64,000 bases of DNA, from positions 186,001-250,000 of the forward strand of contig NZ_CAJHCR010000006.1 of the NCBI RefSeq assembly GCF_904848585.1, in the 5' to 3' direction. The notes beneath the pieces are model-generated. The model searched no databases, was not told the DNA's origin, and saw only the letters and a list, made by a program, of their open reading frames with translations. The position numbers and the translations under genes are program-made. Below, piece after piece: positions 16,921-26,026 of the stretch. Every line of letters starts with the position of its first letter. Positions within the stretch are counted from its first letter, which is position 1. The DNA is from Paraburkholderia kirstenboschensis. Its GTDB lineage: Bacteria; Pseudomonadota; Gammaproteobacteria; Burkholderiales; Burkholderiaceae.

Positions 16921-18177
16921 ATGTCCAATGTACGCAACCGCCCGCCGATCGGCGCGCTCACCAGTTTGAGAGGCGCCGCCGCGTTGCTGGTTGTCGTGCA
17001 TCACATGGGGCTGCTGATGTTGCCGCTCAAGGACACGAGCTTCGCGCCCGCGCTGCAAGCGTCCGGCGTGCTCGGTATGACGACGTTTTTTGTGTTAAGC
17101 GGCTTCGTCATACATTACAACTACGCCGACCGCCTGACCGCCGATCGCGAGCGCGGCATCCTCGCTTTTTTGTTCGCCCGCTTCGCCCGCCTGTATCCGC
17201 TGTATCTCCCGGTGATCCTAATCAATTGCGCGGCGAACCTCGGTCGCGCGGCGTATCACGGCAACCAGCTGGCGGCGAACGTCTATTCCGCGTCGCTTCC
17301 GGTCTATCTGACTGGAATGCAGTCGTGGTTTTACTCCACGGTCAACGGCTTCAATCTGTCGATCTCGCAGGAACTCGCGAACAACTCCTGGTCGATTAGT
17401 GTCGAATTTTTCCTCTATCTACTGTTCATTCCACTCGCGCTGTACGGCGGTTTCAAGCGCCACTCGTTGTGGCACGGAATCGTCCTGACGGTCGCGGCGA
17501 TGGTCTTGCGCACCGCGTTCATCCGAATGGCGTCCAGCGAGGAAGTAGTGAACAGCATGTCGCAGATCTGGGGTGCGTCGCAAAGCGTCGACCCGACGCA
17601 TTGGCTTGTCTATTACTCACCGTACGGGCGAGTTTTCGAATTCCTCGCCGGCGTCGGTATCGCCGAGATCTGGCTGTCCGCGCCCGGTCACGCGCATTCG
17701 GCCCGGGCGCGATTGATCTCTCGACTGCTCGGCGTCGTCGCCATTGCGTACATCGGCGGTTCGTTGCTCGACTCCACGCTGTTCAGCGCACCGCGCCTGT
17801 ACGGCGGCTATCGCATGTACAGCGGCTATTCGATCGCCGTCCCCGGCGCAATCTATGCGGCCTGTCAGAGCCGCAACTGGCTCGGCAAACTGGCGTGCGC
17901 GGCGCCCTTGATGTTCGTCGGTGAAATCAGCTACTCGCTCTACCTGCTGCACGGAAACCTGTACGCGTTTTTCATGGTAAAGCCCGGGGGCGACTTGGCC
18001 CGGCAAGCCCCCGAGATGATCTGGAAATCCGCAGCATTTCTTGCAATCCTGTTCGTGACGGCTTGGCTCGCCTACCGGTTCATCGAGATGCCCGCACGCC
18101 GCTGGATCATGAACTTTTATAAAAACGGCATGATGCTGCCCGCATTGACGCCAGCATCGAAAACTCCGGAAGGATGA
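16921..18177 (+). CDS. Membrane O-acyltransferase, OafA/YrhL (acyltransferase 3) family
   Basis: The ATG at 16921 gives 418 residues; a GTG at 16849 would add 24 residues without homology. The protein has about ten membrane helices. It begins with SLRGAAALLVVVHHMG (about 15-30), the R-x10-H type motif of acyltransferase-3 enzymes. FFVLSGFVI follows, and EISYSLYLLHG lies near the C-terminus. These proteins acetylate sugars of O-antigens and exopolysaccharides at the inner membrane. It lies between the putative branched-dideoxyhexose genes and the legionaminate-type genes, so either sugar could be its target. Confidence 0.85.
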   Translation: MSNVRNRPPIGALTSLRGAAALLVVVHHMGLLMLPLKDTSFAPALQASGVLGMTTFFVLSGFVIHYNYADRLTADRERGILAFLFARFARLYPLYLPVILINCAANLGRAAYHGNQLAANVYSASLPVYLTGMQSWFYSTVNGFNLSISQELANNSWSISVEFFLYLLFIPLALYGGFKRHSLWHGIVLTVAAMVLRTAFIRMASSEEVVNSMSQIWGASQSVDPTHWLVYYSPYGRVFEFLAGVGIAEIWLSAPGHAHSARARLISRLLGVVAIAYIGGSLLDSTLFSAPRLYGGYRMYSGYSIAVPGAIYAACQSRNWLGKLACAAPLMFVGEISYSLYLLHGNLYAFFMVKPGGDLARQAPEMIWKSAAFLAILFVTAWLAYRFIEMPARRWIMNFYKNGMMLPALTPASKTPEG

Positions 18178-18258
18178 CGCCAGCGTCCGTCCCCGCTTCG
18201 CTCCGCTTGATTGGCAATGTAAAGTAACAGTCGCCGCAACACATAGGAAAGGAACACA

Positions 18259-19263
18259 ATGTCCACCAAAAAACGAATCCTCGTCACCGGTGCCGACGGT
18301 TTTATTGGCTCGCACCTGACGGAATACTTGGTAAGGGCCGGTTACGACGTACGCGCCTTTGTTCTGTATAACTCCTTTAATTCGTGGGGCTGGCTCGATC
18401 GCGCGCCAGCGGACATCAAGTCGTCGCTGGACGTTTTTGCCGGCGACATCCGCGACCCGCACGGCGTGCGCAGCGCCGTGGAAGGCTGCGATACCGTGCT
18501 CCACCTCGCCGCGCTGATCGCGATTCCGTACTCGTATCACTCGCCCGACACCTACGTCGACACGAACGTCAAAGGCACGTTGAACATCGTGCAGGCGGCG
18601 CGCGATCTTGGCGCCCGCGTGGTCCACACGTCGACTAGCGAGGTTTACGGAACGGCGCGCACCGTGCCGATCGCCGAAACGCATCCGCTGCAAGGCCAAT
18701 CGCCGTATTCGGCGTCCAAGATCGGCGCCGATCAGATCGCGTTGTCGTTCTACATGTCGTTCGAAACACCCGTCGCCGTGTTGCGTCCGTTCAACACGTA
18801 CGGACCGCGCCAGTCGGCGCGCGCGGTGATTCCGAGCATCATCACGCAGATCGCCAACGGGCAACGCAACCTAAAACTCGGTTCGCTGCATCCTACGCGC
18901 GACTTCAACTTCGTGAGCGATACGGTGCGCGCGTTCGAAGCCGTGATGAAGAGCGATGAGGCGCTGGGCCAGGTGCTCAACGCGGGTAGCGGCTTCGAAG
19001 TGAGCATCGGCGATACGGTGCGGATGATCGCCGAGACGATGGGCGCCGAAGTGACGATCGCAACCGACGAACAGCGTCTGCGTCCGGAAAAGAGCGAAGT
19101 CGAACGACTGCTTGCCGACAATTCCCGCCTGCGAGAGTTGACGGGCTGGGCGCCGGAATTTGGGAGTGTGGAAGGCTTCCGCAAGGGCCTCGCCAAAACG
19201 GTCGAGTGGTTCACGGACCCCGCCAACCTCGCTGCCTACAAGGCCGATCGTTATAACGTCTGA
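18259..19263 (+). CDS. legB: NDP-GlcNAc 4,6-dehydratase, LegB-like
   Basis: This 334-residue extended SDR has TGADGFIGSHL (about 11-21) and PYSASK (about 148-153) as its active site. The segments VLYNSFNSWGWLD, HLAALIAIPYSYHSP and RPFNTYGPRQSARAVIP are the hallmark of the LegB group, which in Campylobacter acts on GDP-GlcNAc to start legionaminic acid synthesis. It is followed by an aminotransferase, an acetyltransferase and a NeuB-type synthase in pathway order. The later ptmE-like gene argues for the GDP-linked version. The ribosome site AAAGGAA is good. Confidence 0.9.
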   Translation: MSTKKRILVTGADGFIGSHLTEYLVRAGYDVRAFVLYNSFNSWGWLDRAPADIKSSLDVFAGDIRDPHGVRSAVEGCDTVLHLAALIAIPYSYHSPDTYVDTNVKGTLNIVQAARDLGARVVHTSTSEVYGTARTVPIAETHPLQGQSPYSASKIGADQIALSFYMSFETPVAVLRPFNTYGPRQSARAVIPSIITQIANGQRNLKLGSLHPTRDFNFVSDTVRAFEAVMKSDEALGQVLNAGSGFEVSIGDTVRMIAETMGAEVTIATDEQRLRPEKSEVERLLADNSRLRELTGWAPEFGSVEGFRKGLAKTVEWFTDPANLAAYKADRYNV

Positions 19264-19279
19264 TCAACTCTATCGAACC

Positions 19280-20434
19280 ATGAGCCGAGCCACGACCATT
19301 GTGCAGATTGTTCGGGACGCTTATCGCGCCGAAGGTTTCCTGCCACTGCACGCCCCTGTCTTCCAAGGCAACGAAAGCGCCTATGTGCAGGCGACGATCG
19401 AGTCCACGTTCGTGTCGTCCGTCGGCGCCTATGTCGACCAGTTCGAAGCGATGCTGCGCGAGATTACCGGCGCGTCGCACGTGATCGCGACGACCAACGG
19501 CACGACCGCGCTGCACATGTCGTTACTGCTCGCCGGCGTGGGCCGCGACGATCTGGTGATCACGCAATCGCTCAGCTTTGTCGCGACCGCGAATTCGATC
19601 GCCCACGCCGGCGCGACGCCCGCGTTCGTCGACGTCGACGCTGACTCGTACGGCCTCTCTCATACCGCGCTGAAAGCGTTTCTCGAAAGCGAATGCGTGC
19701 TGACCAACGCGGGCTGTATCCATCGCGCCACGGGCCGCCGTGTGGCCGCCTGCGTGCCAATGCATTCGTTTGGCCTACCCGCGCGAATCGAAGAGATTGT
19801 CGAGATCGCCACCGCATGGCGCATTTCGGTTATCGAAGACGCTGCTGAAGCGCTCGGCAGCAAGATCGGCTCGCGCCATTGCGGCACATTCGGCAAGCTA
19901 GGCACGCTGAGCTTCAACGGCAACAAGATCGTCACCACCGGCGGCGGCGGCGCGATCATGACCAACGACCCGGAACTTGGCAAGCGCGCGAAGCATCTGA
20001 CCACCACCGCCAAGGTCCCGCACCGCTGGCGTTTCGAGCACGATGCAATCGGCTTCAATTTCCGCCTGCCCAATCTGAACGCGGCGCTCGGCTGCGCGCA
20101 ACTGGAACAACTCGATGCGTTCATCGCGTACAAGCGCGATCTCGCGCAACGCTACAGCGAGGCATTCGCGAAAGCCGACATTCCGTTCGTCACGGAGCGT
20201 CCGGGCACTACGTCGAACTACTGGCTGTGCGCGATCTTGCTGAAAGATCTCGCCGAGCGCGACGAATGCCTTGAAATCACTAACGAAGCCGGTGTGATGA
20301 CGCGCCCGATCTGGGAACCGCTGCACACGCTGCCGATGTTCTCGTCGGCGCCGCGTGGCCCGCTCGAAGTCACGCAGGAGATCGCCAGCCGCCTGATCAA
20401 TATCCCGAGCGGCGTGTTGCGCCAGCCGGCCTGA
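19280..20434 (+). CDS. legC: PLP-dependent NDP-4-keto-6-deoxy-HexNAc aminotransferase, LegC-like
   Basis: From the ATG at 19280 the protein has 384 residues, normal for DegT/DnrJ/EryC1 aminotransferases. LSFNGNKIVTTGGGG holds the PLP lysine at about residue 216. The opening PLHAPVFQGNESAYV and the STFVSSVGAYVDQFE block are characteristic of LegC. The enzyme should add the C4 amino group to the LegB product. It lies 16 bp behind legB and 2 bp before the acetyltransferase gene, so the genes are co-transcribed. An open frame extends further upstream into legB but has no start with a ribosome site. Confidence 0.9.
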   Translation: MSRATTIVQIVRDAYRAEGFLPLHAPVFQGNESAYVQATIESTFVSSVGAYVDQFEAMLREITGASHVIATTNGTTALHMSLLLAGVGRDDLVITQSLSFVATANSIAHAGATPAFVDVDADSYGLSHTALKAFLESECVLTNAGCIHRATGRRVAACVPMHSFGLPARIEEIVEIATAWRISVIEDAAEALGSKIGSRHCGTFGKLGTLSFNGNKIVTTGGGGAIMTNDPELGKRAKHLTTTAKVPHRWRFEHDAIGFNFRLPNLNAALGCAQLEQLDAFIAYKRDLAQRYSEAFAKADIPFVTERPGTTSNYWLCAILLKDLAERDECLEITNEAGVMTRPIWEPLHTLPMFSSAPRGPLEVTQEIASRLINIPSGVLRQPA

Positions 20435-20436
20435 GC

Positions 20437-21057
20437 ATGGACATCCTGTTATTCGGCGGCGGCGGCCATTGCAAGGCCGTCATCGACGTGATCGAGGCGG
20501 AAGGCAGCTGGCGAATCGCCGGCATCGTCGAGGCGCAGGGCAGTACGACGCGCGACGTGCTCGGCTATCCGGTCGTCGGCCACGACGATCAGCTCGAGGA
20601 TCTGTTGCGGCTATGTCCGAACGCCTTGGTCACCGTCGGACAGATCAAGTCGCCGTCGATCCGGCAGCGCATCTTCACCCGACTCACCGCAACCGGCTTC
20701 ATGCTGCCGACTATCGTTTCGCCGCTCGCGCGGGTCGCGCGCGGCGTGCGCCTCGGCGCCGGTACGGTCGTCATGCACTACGCGCAAGTCGGCCCCGACG
20801 CGACCGTCGGCGCGAATTCCATCATCAACACGCGTGCGCTCGTCGAGCATGACGCCGCTGTCGGCAGCCATTGCCACGTCGCGACCACCGCCGTGCTAAA
20901 CGGCCAGGTCGTGGTGGGCGACGGCACGCTGATCGGTAGCGGCGCGATCTGCCGCGAAGGCATCACGATTGGCGCGAACTGCCTCGTGGCGATGGGCTCG
21001 CGCGTACGCAAGCCGGTAACGGACGGCACTTTGTACTTGGGAGACAAATCCAGATGA
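20437..21057 (+). CDS. Sugar N/O-acetyltransferase, NeuD/PglD family (LegH role)
   Basis: The protein has 206 residues. The N-terminal half is a small Rossmann-like domain starting LLFGGGGHCKAVID. The C-terminal half is a left-handed beta helix of hexapeptide repeats (for example VRLGAGTVVMHYAQVGPDATVG). EHDAAVG (His near residue 139) matches the catalytic His of PglD/NeuD enzymes. Between legC and legI it most likely N-acetylates the C4 amine, the LegH step. An O-acetyltransferase role for the finished nonulosonate, as for NeuD, is the alternative. Its stop overlaps legI by ATGA. Confidence 0.85.
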   Translation: MDILLFGGGGHCKAVIDVIEAEGSWRIAGIVEAQGSTTRDVLGYPVVGHDDQLEDLLRLCPNALVTVGQIKSPSIRQRIFTRLTATGFMLPTIVSPLARVARGVRLGAGTVVMHYAQVGPDATVGANSIINTRALVEHDAAVGSHCHVATTAVLNGQVVVGDGTLIGSGAICREGITIGANCLVAMGSRVRKPVTDGTLYLGDKSR

Positions 21058-22058
21058 CCCAGCATTGCACGGTAATCGCCGAAGCCGGCGTCAATCACAA
21101 TGGCTCTCTCGATCTGGCCTATCAGCTGATCGACGCGGCGGCAGCGGCCGGCGCAGACTACGTAAAATTTCAGACGTTTAGAGCCGAATCGCTCGTCACA
21201 CGCGCCGCACCCAAGGCCGAGTATCAAAAAGCTACCACCGACAACGCCGAGTCGCAATTCGACATGCTCAAGCGCCTCGAACTGCCTCAGGAAGCGTTCG
21301 CGGAGCTCGCAAAATATTGCGCGCAAAAGAACATCGGATTCATGTCGACGCCGTTCGACCTTGAGGCAGCGCGCATGCTGGCGAATCTCGGCATGAGTAC
21401 GTTCAAGGTATCGTCAGGCGACCTGACCAATGTGCCGTTCCTGCGCGAGATCGGCAAGCTGGGCCGGCCGGTCATCCTGTCGTCCGGGATGGCGACGCTC
21501 GGCGAAATCGAAGACGCGGTTGCGGCGTTGCAGGGCGTCGGCACGCCGATCGAGCAGATCACGTTGCTGCATTGCACGACCGAGTATCCTGCCCCCGCGG
21601 AGGAAGTCAACCTGCTGGCAATGAACACGATCCGGGCGGCGTTTCCGGGCGCGACGATCGGCTATTCGGACCACACTCGAGGCATCGACATTCCGATTGC
21701 GGCTACCGCGCTCGGCGCGCAGGTGATCGAAAAGCATTTCACGCTCGATCGCACAATGACGGGCCCGGATCACAAAGCGAGTCTCGAACCGGCGGAACTG
21801 GATGCAATGGTGAAGGCGATCCGGCGCGTGAGCCTTGCGCTCGGCACTGGACGCAAACAGCCCACCGCCTCGGAAATTCCGAACCGCCTGATCGCGCGCA
21901 AGAGCATCGTCGCGGCGCGGCCGATTGCGCGAGGCGAAACGCTGTCAGAACAGAATCTTGCAGTGCGACGCCCAGGCAATGGCTTGTCGCCCGCGCGCTG
22001 GGATGAGGTCGTCGGCAAATCGGCCGCGCGCGACTACGCGCAAGACGAGCCGATTTGA
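21054..22058 (+). CDS. legI: Nonulosonic acid synthase, NeuB/LegI family
   Basis: This 334-residue protein has a TIM-barrel NeuB domain (about 1-260) followed by a C-terminal SAF/antifreeze-like domain (about 275-334, NRLIARKSIVAARPIARGE). Family motifs are IAEAGVNHNGS, DYVKFQTF, FMSTPFD, KVSSGDLTN, YSDHTRG and EKHFTLDR...GPDHKASL. It condenses phosphoenolpyruvate with a six-carbon HexNAc-type sugar to give the nine-carbon acid. Given the LegB/LegC/LegG neighbours, the substrate is probably 2,4-diacetamido-2,4,6-trideoxymannose, but NeuB-family proteins cannot be told apart securely by eye. Confidence 0.9.
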   Translation: MTQHCTVIAEAGVNHNGSLDLAYQLIDAAAAAGADYVKFQTFRAESLVTRAAPKAEYQKATTDNAESQFDMLKRLELPQEAFAELAKYCAQKNIGFMSTPFDLEAARMLANLGMSTFKVSSGDLTNVPFLREIGKLGRPVILSSGMATLGEIEDAVAALQGVGTPIEQITLLHCTTEYPAPAEEVNLLAMNTIRAAFPGATIGYSDHTRGIDIPIAATALGAQVIEKHFTLDRTMTGPDHKASLEPAELDAMVKAIRRVSLALGTGRKQPTASEIPNRLIARKSIVAARPIARGETLSEQNLAVRRPGNGLSPARWDEVVGKSAARDYAQDEPI

Positions 22059-22142
22059 GCCGTCTGTTCGGACGAGGCCGGGCATTTGATCGAGGCGGCG
22101 CGTCCGACCGCGTCGTCTAACAACACGTTTGCGAGAGTATTC

Positions 22143-23057
22143 ATGCGTATTTTGATAGTCGGATATGGTTCGATCGGTGCGCGCCATAGCCGGATCGCCG
22201 CGGCGCTGGGCATGCAAGTGGCATGCGTGTCCGCCAACACCGATTGCCCTTTCCAGCGCTTTGAGAGCACGGCGGACGCAATTGTGAGATTTGCGCCCGA
22301 TCGCATCGTGGTCGCAAACGCTACCGCGCGTCATGCGGACACCGTCAGGGAAATCGCGCGCGCCGGCTTCGATGGCGGCTTGCTGATCGAGAAGCCGGTG
22401 TACGGCTTTCCCGACGAAACGCCGGAGGTCGGCAATATGCGCGCGTATGTCGCTTACAACCTGCGGTTCCATCCGCTCGTGCAGGCGCTGCGCGAACATG
22501 TCGCGCGTCTGCCGGTGCTGTACTCGGCGTCCTTCCACGCCGGCCAGCACCTGCCGCAATGGCGCGCGGGCACCGACTACCGGCGCTCGTATTCGGCCAG
22601 CGTCGAACAGGGCGGCGGCGTGCTGCGAGATCTATCGCACGAGATCGATCTCGCGCTATGGCTATGCGGGCCTGCTGACCGCGTGGCTGCTCTCGGCGGT
22701 CATTTCAGCGACCTCGAAATCCGTAGCGACGACGTCTTTACGACGCTGTCGGCGAATCGGCGCTGCCCCGCGGTGTCGATCGGCATCAACTATCTCGACC
22801 GCATGCCGCAGCGTTCGATCTCGTTGAACGGCCCCGGCCTGACCGCGGTGCTCGATCTCGTGAACGGATCGTTGACCGTCAACGGTGAACTCACGCGTAT
22901 GGAAACGGAACGAGACGCTACCTATACCGCCCAGCTCGAGGCCTTTGTTCGCGACGACACATCGACGTTGTGCACGCTCGCCGAGGGCGTCGACGTGGTC
23001 CGCTTCATCGGCGCGGCGGAGAATGCTGCTGCCCGCAGTACCTGGATCTCACTCTAA
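22143..23057 (+). CDS. ptmF: Gfo/Idh/MocA-family oxidoreductase, PtmF-like
   Basis: From the ATG at 22143 the protein has 304 residues. The N-terminal Rossmann domain starts MRILIVGYGSIGARHSRI, and LIEKPVYG (about 81-88) holds the EKP motif of the family. The C-terminal half is the usual alpha/beta substrate domain. In Campylobacter, PtmF and PtmA belong with the genes that supply the GDP-GlcN precursor for legionaminic acid. The same pairing with an SDR directly downstream and a ptmE homologue supports that role here. By family alone it could oxidise or reduce other sugar substrates. Confidence 0.75.
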   Translation: MRILIVGYGSIGARHSRIAAALGMQVACVSANTDCPFQRFESTADAIVRFAPDRIVVANATARHADTVREIARAGFDGGLLIEKPVYGFPDETPEVGNMRAYVAYNLRFHPLVQALREHVARLPVLYSASFHAGQHLPQWRAGTDYRRSYSASVEQGGGVLRDLSHEIDLALWLCGPADRVAALGGHFSDLEIRSDDVFTTLSANRRCPAVSIGINYLDRMPQRSISLNGPGLTAVLDLVNGSLTVNGELTRMETERDATYTAQLEAFVRDDTSTLCTLAEGVDVVRFIGAAENAAARSTWISL

Positions 23058-23079
23058 CCCTATTTTGTGACCATCGATC

Positions 23080-23883
23080 ATGCGTCGAATCGAAGAACTC
23101 ATGTCGCTTGCGGGCAAGACCGCGGTTATCACAGGTGGCGCTGGACACCTCGGCGCAGCGATGGCCGAAGCTCTGGCGGAAGCTCACGCGACGGTCGTGC
23201 TCGCCGACCGGCAAATCCAGCAGCTGGACGAAACCGCGAAGGCAATCCGCTCGCGGACCTCGGCGCGCGTCGAAACGTTCCAGCTCGAACTTGGGGACGA
23301 GACCGCCGTGCGCGCGCTGCCGGAACAGATCGCACAGTTGTGCGGCGGCCTCGACGTGCTGGTCAATTGCGCGGCATTCGTCGGCACGTCACAACTGGAA
23401 GGCTGGGCAGTACCGTTCGAACAGCAGAAAACGCCGGCGTGGCGCGCGGCATTCGAAGTCAACGTGACGTCCGTGTTCGAGCTGGTGCAAGCTGCGTTGC
23501 CATACCTCAAGCAATCCGGCAAGGGGTCGGTGATCAACATCGCGTCGCTGTACGGCATCGTCGGTCCGGACTGGCGGCTCTACGAGGGCACCGCGATGGG
23601 CAACCCCGCGGCATACGGCGCGAGCAAAGGCGCACTGATCCAGCTGACCAACTGGCTCTCGACCACCCTCGCGCCACACGTGCGCGTCAACACGATCAGC
23701 CCCGGCGGCGTTTGGCGCAACCAGCCGGAAGAGTTCACGAAACGCTACGTCGAGCGCACGCCGCTCGGCCGGATGGCCATCGAAGAGGATTTCAAGGGGG
23801 CAGCGCTTTTCCTCGCCAGCGACCTCTCCGCCTACGTGACCGGACAGAATCTCGTCGTCGACGGCGGCTGGTGCGCCTGGTAA
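23080..23883 (+). CDS. ptmA: Short-chain dehydrogenase/reductase, PtmA-like
   Basis: This 267-residue classical SDR has TGGAGHLG (about 18-25) for cofactor binding, NCAA in the central strand and YGASK (about 179-183) as catalytic residues. The C-terminus is the standard VTGQNLVVDGGW. It lies 22 bp behind the PtmF-like gene, matching the ptmF/ptmA pairing of the Campylobacter legionaminic acid locus. Its reaction in precursor supply is inferred from that pairing; the SDR fold by itself is unspecific. Confidence 0.75.
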   Translation: MRRIEELMSLAGKTAVITGGAGHLGAAMAEALAEAHATVVLADRQIQQLDETAKAIRSRTSARVETFQLELGDETAVRALPEQIAQLCGGLDVLVNCAAFVGTSQLEGWAVPFEQQKTPAWRAAFEVNVTSVFELVQAALPYLKQSGKGSVINIASLYGIVGPDWRLYEGTAMGNPAAYGASKGALIQLTNWLSTTLAPHVRVNTISPGGVWRNQPEEFTKRYVERTPLGRMAIEEDFKGAALFLASDLSAYVTGQNLVVDGGWCAW

Positions 23884-23940
23884 CTAGTCTTGCCGTATCA
23901 AACCACCGCACAATCGAATAACTAGACGGAACACCGCTGG

Positions 23941-25998
23941 ATGAAGAAGTTAATCCTTTGGGCAAGACACGTACCCATCTTCTTGGTGGCAATATTCGGC
24001 GGCACTGCGCTCATCGCATGCAACCCTGGGTACTTCTGGGACGACTGGGTCTGGCTTTTCCAGGATTCGGCGAGCAGCATCCAGATCGGCAGAGAGCTCG
24101 GTGTGTGGTGGGCCGGCTACCTGACCAACGCGATCAATCAGCTAGCCGCGCCTTCGTTGACTTTGCGCGCGGTCGCGCTGGTCTCGTGGGTCGTCACCGC
24201 GATCGCCATTACGTACGTGCTGCGCCAGCGCGGCCAGATTTCGGCGCGTGAAGCCGTGCAGCTGTTCCTGATCTACTGCGCGACGCACATCGTGCCGGTG
24301 CGCTTCCTGACCAGCGTCGCGATGTACAACGTGTATATCGCGTCGTTCTGGATCGGTTGTGCGCTGCTGATCGCACGCCCGCGCTCGTTCAAGCTGCGCT
24401 TTGCCAGTCTGCTGTGCTTCTTCTTGTCGTTCTACCTGAATTCGCTATTGTTTCTGTACGCGCTGCTGATGGCGCTCCTCGCGCTCGAAGAATTAAGCCG
24501 CGACGCGGGCGTCAAAATACCGCCAAGCATCAAAGCGCTCGGGAACTTCGGTACGTTGCGCGCTGAACTCGCCGCGTTTGGCAAAAACCTGCTAGCGCCG
24601 TTGCGAGCGTTCGTGCTGCGGCACATTGCGTTTCTCGCGCTACCCGTGCTGTTCCTCGCGATCAAGAAGTTCACGACTGCCCCTTCGCCGCTCTACAACA
24701 CCTATAACGACGTCGACCGTCACCTTGTCGTCCGCGCGATCTCGGATTCGTTTACGCTGATCCGGCCGGTGCTCCGCGACTTCTTCGCGACGGCGTCGCG
24801 AACCGTGGCGCCTCTCGCGCTCGTCATCGCGGGCGTCGTCTGCTTCCTGCTGTTGCGCCTGTTGCCGCGCAACCCGTCTCGCACCTCGACTCGCAACGCG
24901 CTCGCCCAGCTTGTCCTCGGTCTTCTGATCTTCGCTGCAGCGGTCTATCCGTACATCGTCGTGGCGAAGACACCGGATCTGATGAGTTTCTATGATGCTC
25001 GCAACATCCTGCCTGCAGTGGCGGGGATCGACCTAGTCCTACTCGCACTTTTGAACGTGCTCGATCGCGGCTTTGCGTATGTGCCGTTCCTGCGCTCCTA
25101 CGGCCGGGACCTGGTGCTCGGCTACATTCTCGGCGCGTCGATCTGCGCGGGCTTCATGAGCGGCGTGGGTCTCTGGCGCGACTGGATGAGACAAAGCGCC
25201 GGCATGCACTACCTCGCGATGCACCGCCACCAGATCGGCGACGCGCGCACCTTCGTATTCGACGACTCGTCGACGGACAGCCGCTATCGCGATCGCACTG
25301 TGCTGAACTACGAATACACCGGCAACTTGATCACGGTGTTCGGCGCACGCAGCCGTTTCGGGATTTCGGTAAGCGAGTATTTCAGCCTGCCGCCCGCCGT
25401 TCCGCTTCTGTCGAACTCGTATCTAAGGCAACGCTTCAATATCGCCGACTACGACTTCACGAAGCCTCATGTGATTGTCACCATCCACGACGGCGTGCTG
25501 AAGCTGAACACGAAGCGTACGCTCGATGTGCTGTGGTCTTACCTGAACGGGCAGAACTGGCAAGCAAGCCTCGACAACTACTTCTCTATCGATTTCGCGC
25601 GTGAATTCACCGAAACGGATCAGCGCGTCGACGAGATGTATAAGATCGCCGATGCGTTGAAAGCCTATCGGCTGGAGCATAGCGTCTATCCGACGAGCGT
25701 GCCCATGGCGCCGGATCAGTTGCCCGTCCACCAGATTTCGGCCACCGGCCGGGTCATTCCGGCCGTGCTGACCGGCGACATTCCCGGCTTGTTTCCCGCG
25801 TATGCGCCCCGCCCGGCGGACATGGTGCCGCACCCCGCCAATGAAGCGAACTACCTGTACATCTCGGACGGCGTAGATTACAAGCTGGTCTATGCCAATG
25901 CGCAGGACCAAGCTTATGCGAAACAGACGCACCCTGCGCTGTTCGATCCGGTGCGCGGCGGCTATGGCGTATGGACGTCCAACGCGCGCTTTTGGTAA
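23941..25998 (+). CDS. GT-C-like polytopic membrane protein with C-terminal pseudopilin-like domain
   Basis: The protein has 685 residues. The first about 430 contain roughly ten membrane helices, and an acidic PGYFWDDWVW motif follows the first one, as in GT-C glycosyltransferases. A soluble, probably periplasmic part follows. Residues from about 560 to the end resemble the GspG-type pseudopilin globular domain: an ALKAYRLEHSVYPTS helix, then YLYISDGVDYKLVY and DPVRGGYGVWT...FW. No pilin methylation site is present. It lies between ptmA and legG in the operon. It may be a lipid-linked-sugar-dependent transferase or the missing Wzy polymerase. I do not recognise a characterised homologue. Confidence 0.7.
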   Translation: MKKLILWARHVPIFLVAIFGGTALIACNPGYFWDDWVWLFQDSASSIQIGRELGVWWAGYLTNAINQLAAPSLTLRAVALVSWVVTAIAITYVLRQRGQISAREAVQLFLIYCATHIVPVRFLTSVAMYNVYIASFWIGCALLIARPRSFKLRFASLLCFFLSFYLNSLLFLYALLMALLALEELSRDAGVKIPPSIKALGNFGTLRAELAAFGKNLLAPLRAFVLRHIAFLALPVLFLAIKKFTTAPSPLYNTYNDVDRHLVVRAISDSFTLIRPVLRDFFATASRTVAPLALVIAGVVCFLLLRLLPRNPSRTSTRNALAQLVLGLLIFAAAVYPYIVVAKTPDLMSFYDARNILPAVAGIDLVLLALLNVLDRGFAYVPFLRSYGRDLVLGYILGASICAGFMSGVGLWRDWMRQSAGMHYLAMHRHQIGDARTFVFDDSSTDSRYRDRTVLNYEYTGNLITVFGARSRFGISVSEYFSLPPAVPLLSNSYLRQRFNIADYDFTKPHVIVTIHDGVLKLNTKRTLDVLWSYLNGQNWQASLDNYFSIDFAREFTETDQRVDEMYKIADALKAYRLEHSVYPTSVPMAPDQLPVHQISATGRVIPAVLTGDIPGLFPAYAPRPADMVPHPANEANYLYISDGVDYKLVYANAQDQAYAKQTHPALFDPVRGGYGVWTSNARFW

Positions 25999-26026
25999 CC
26001 AGCGCCCGCATGAAACTGGAGGGAAT

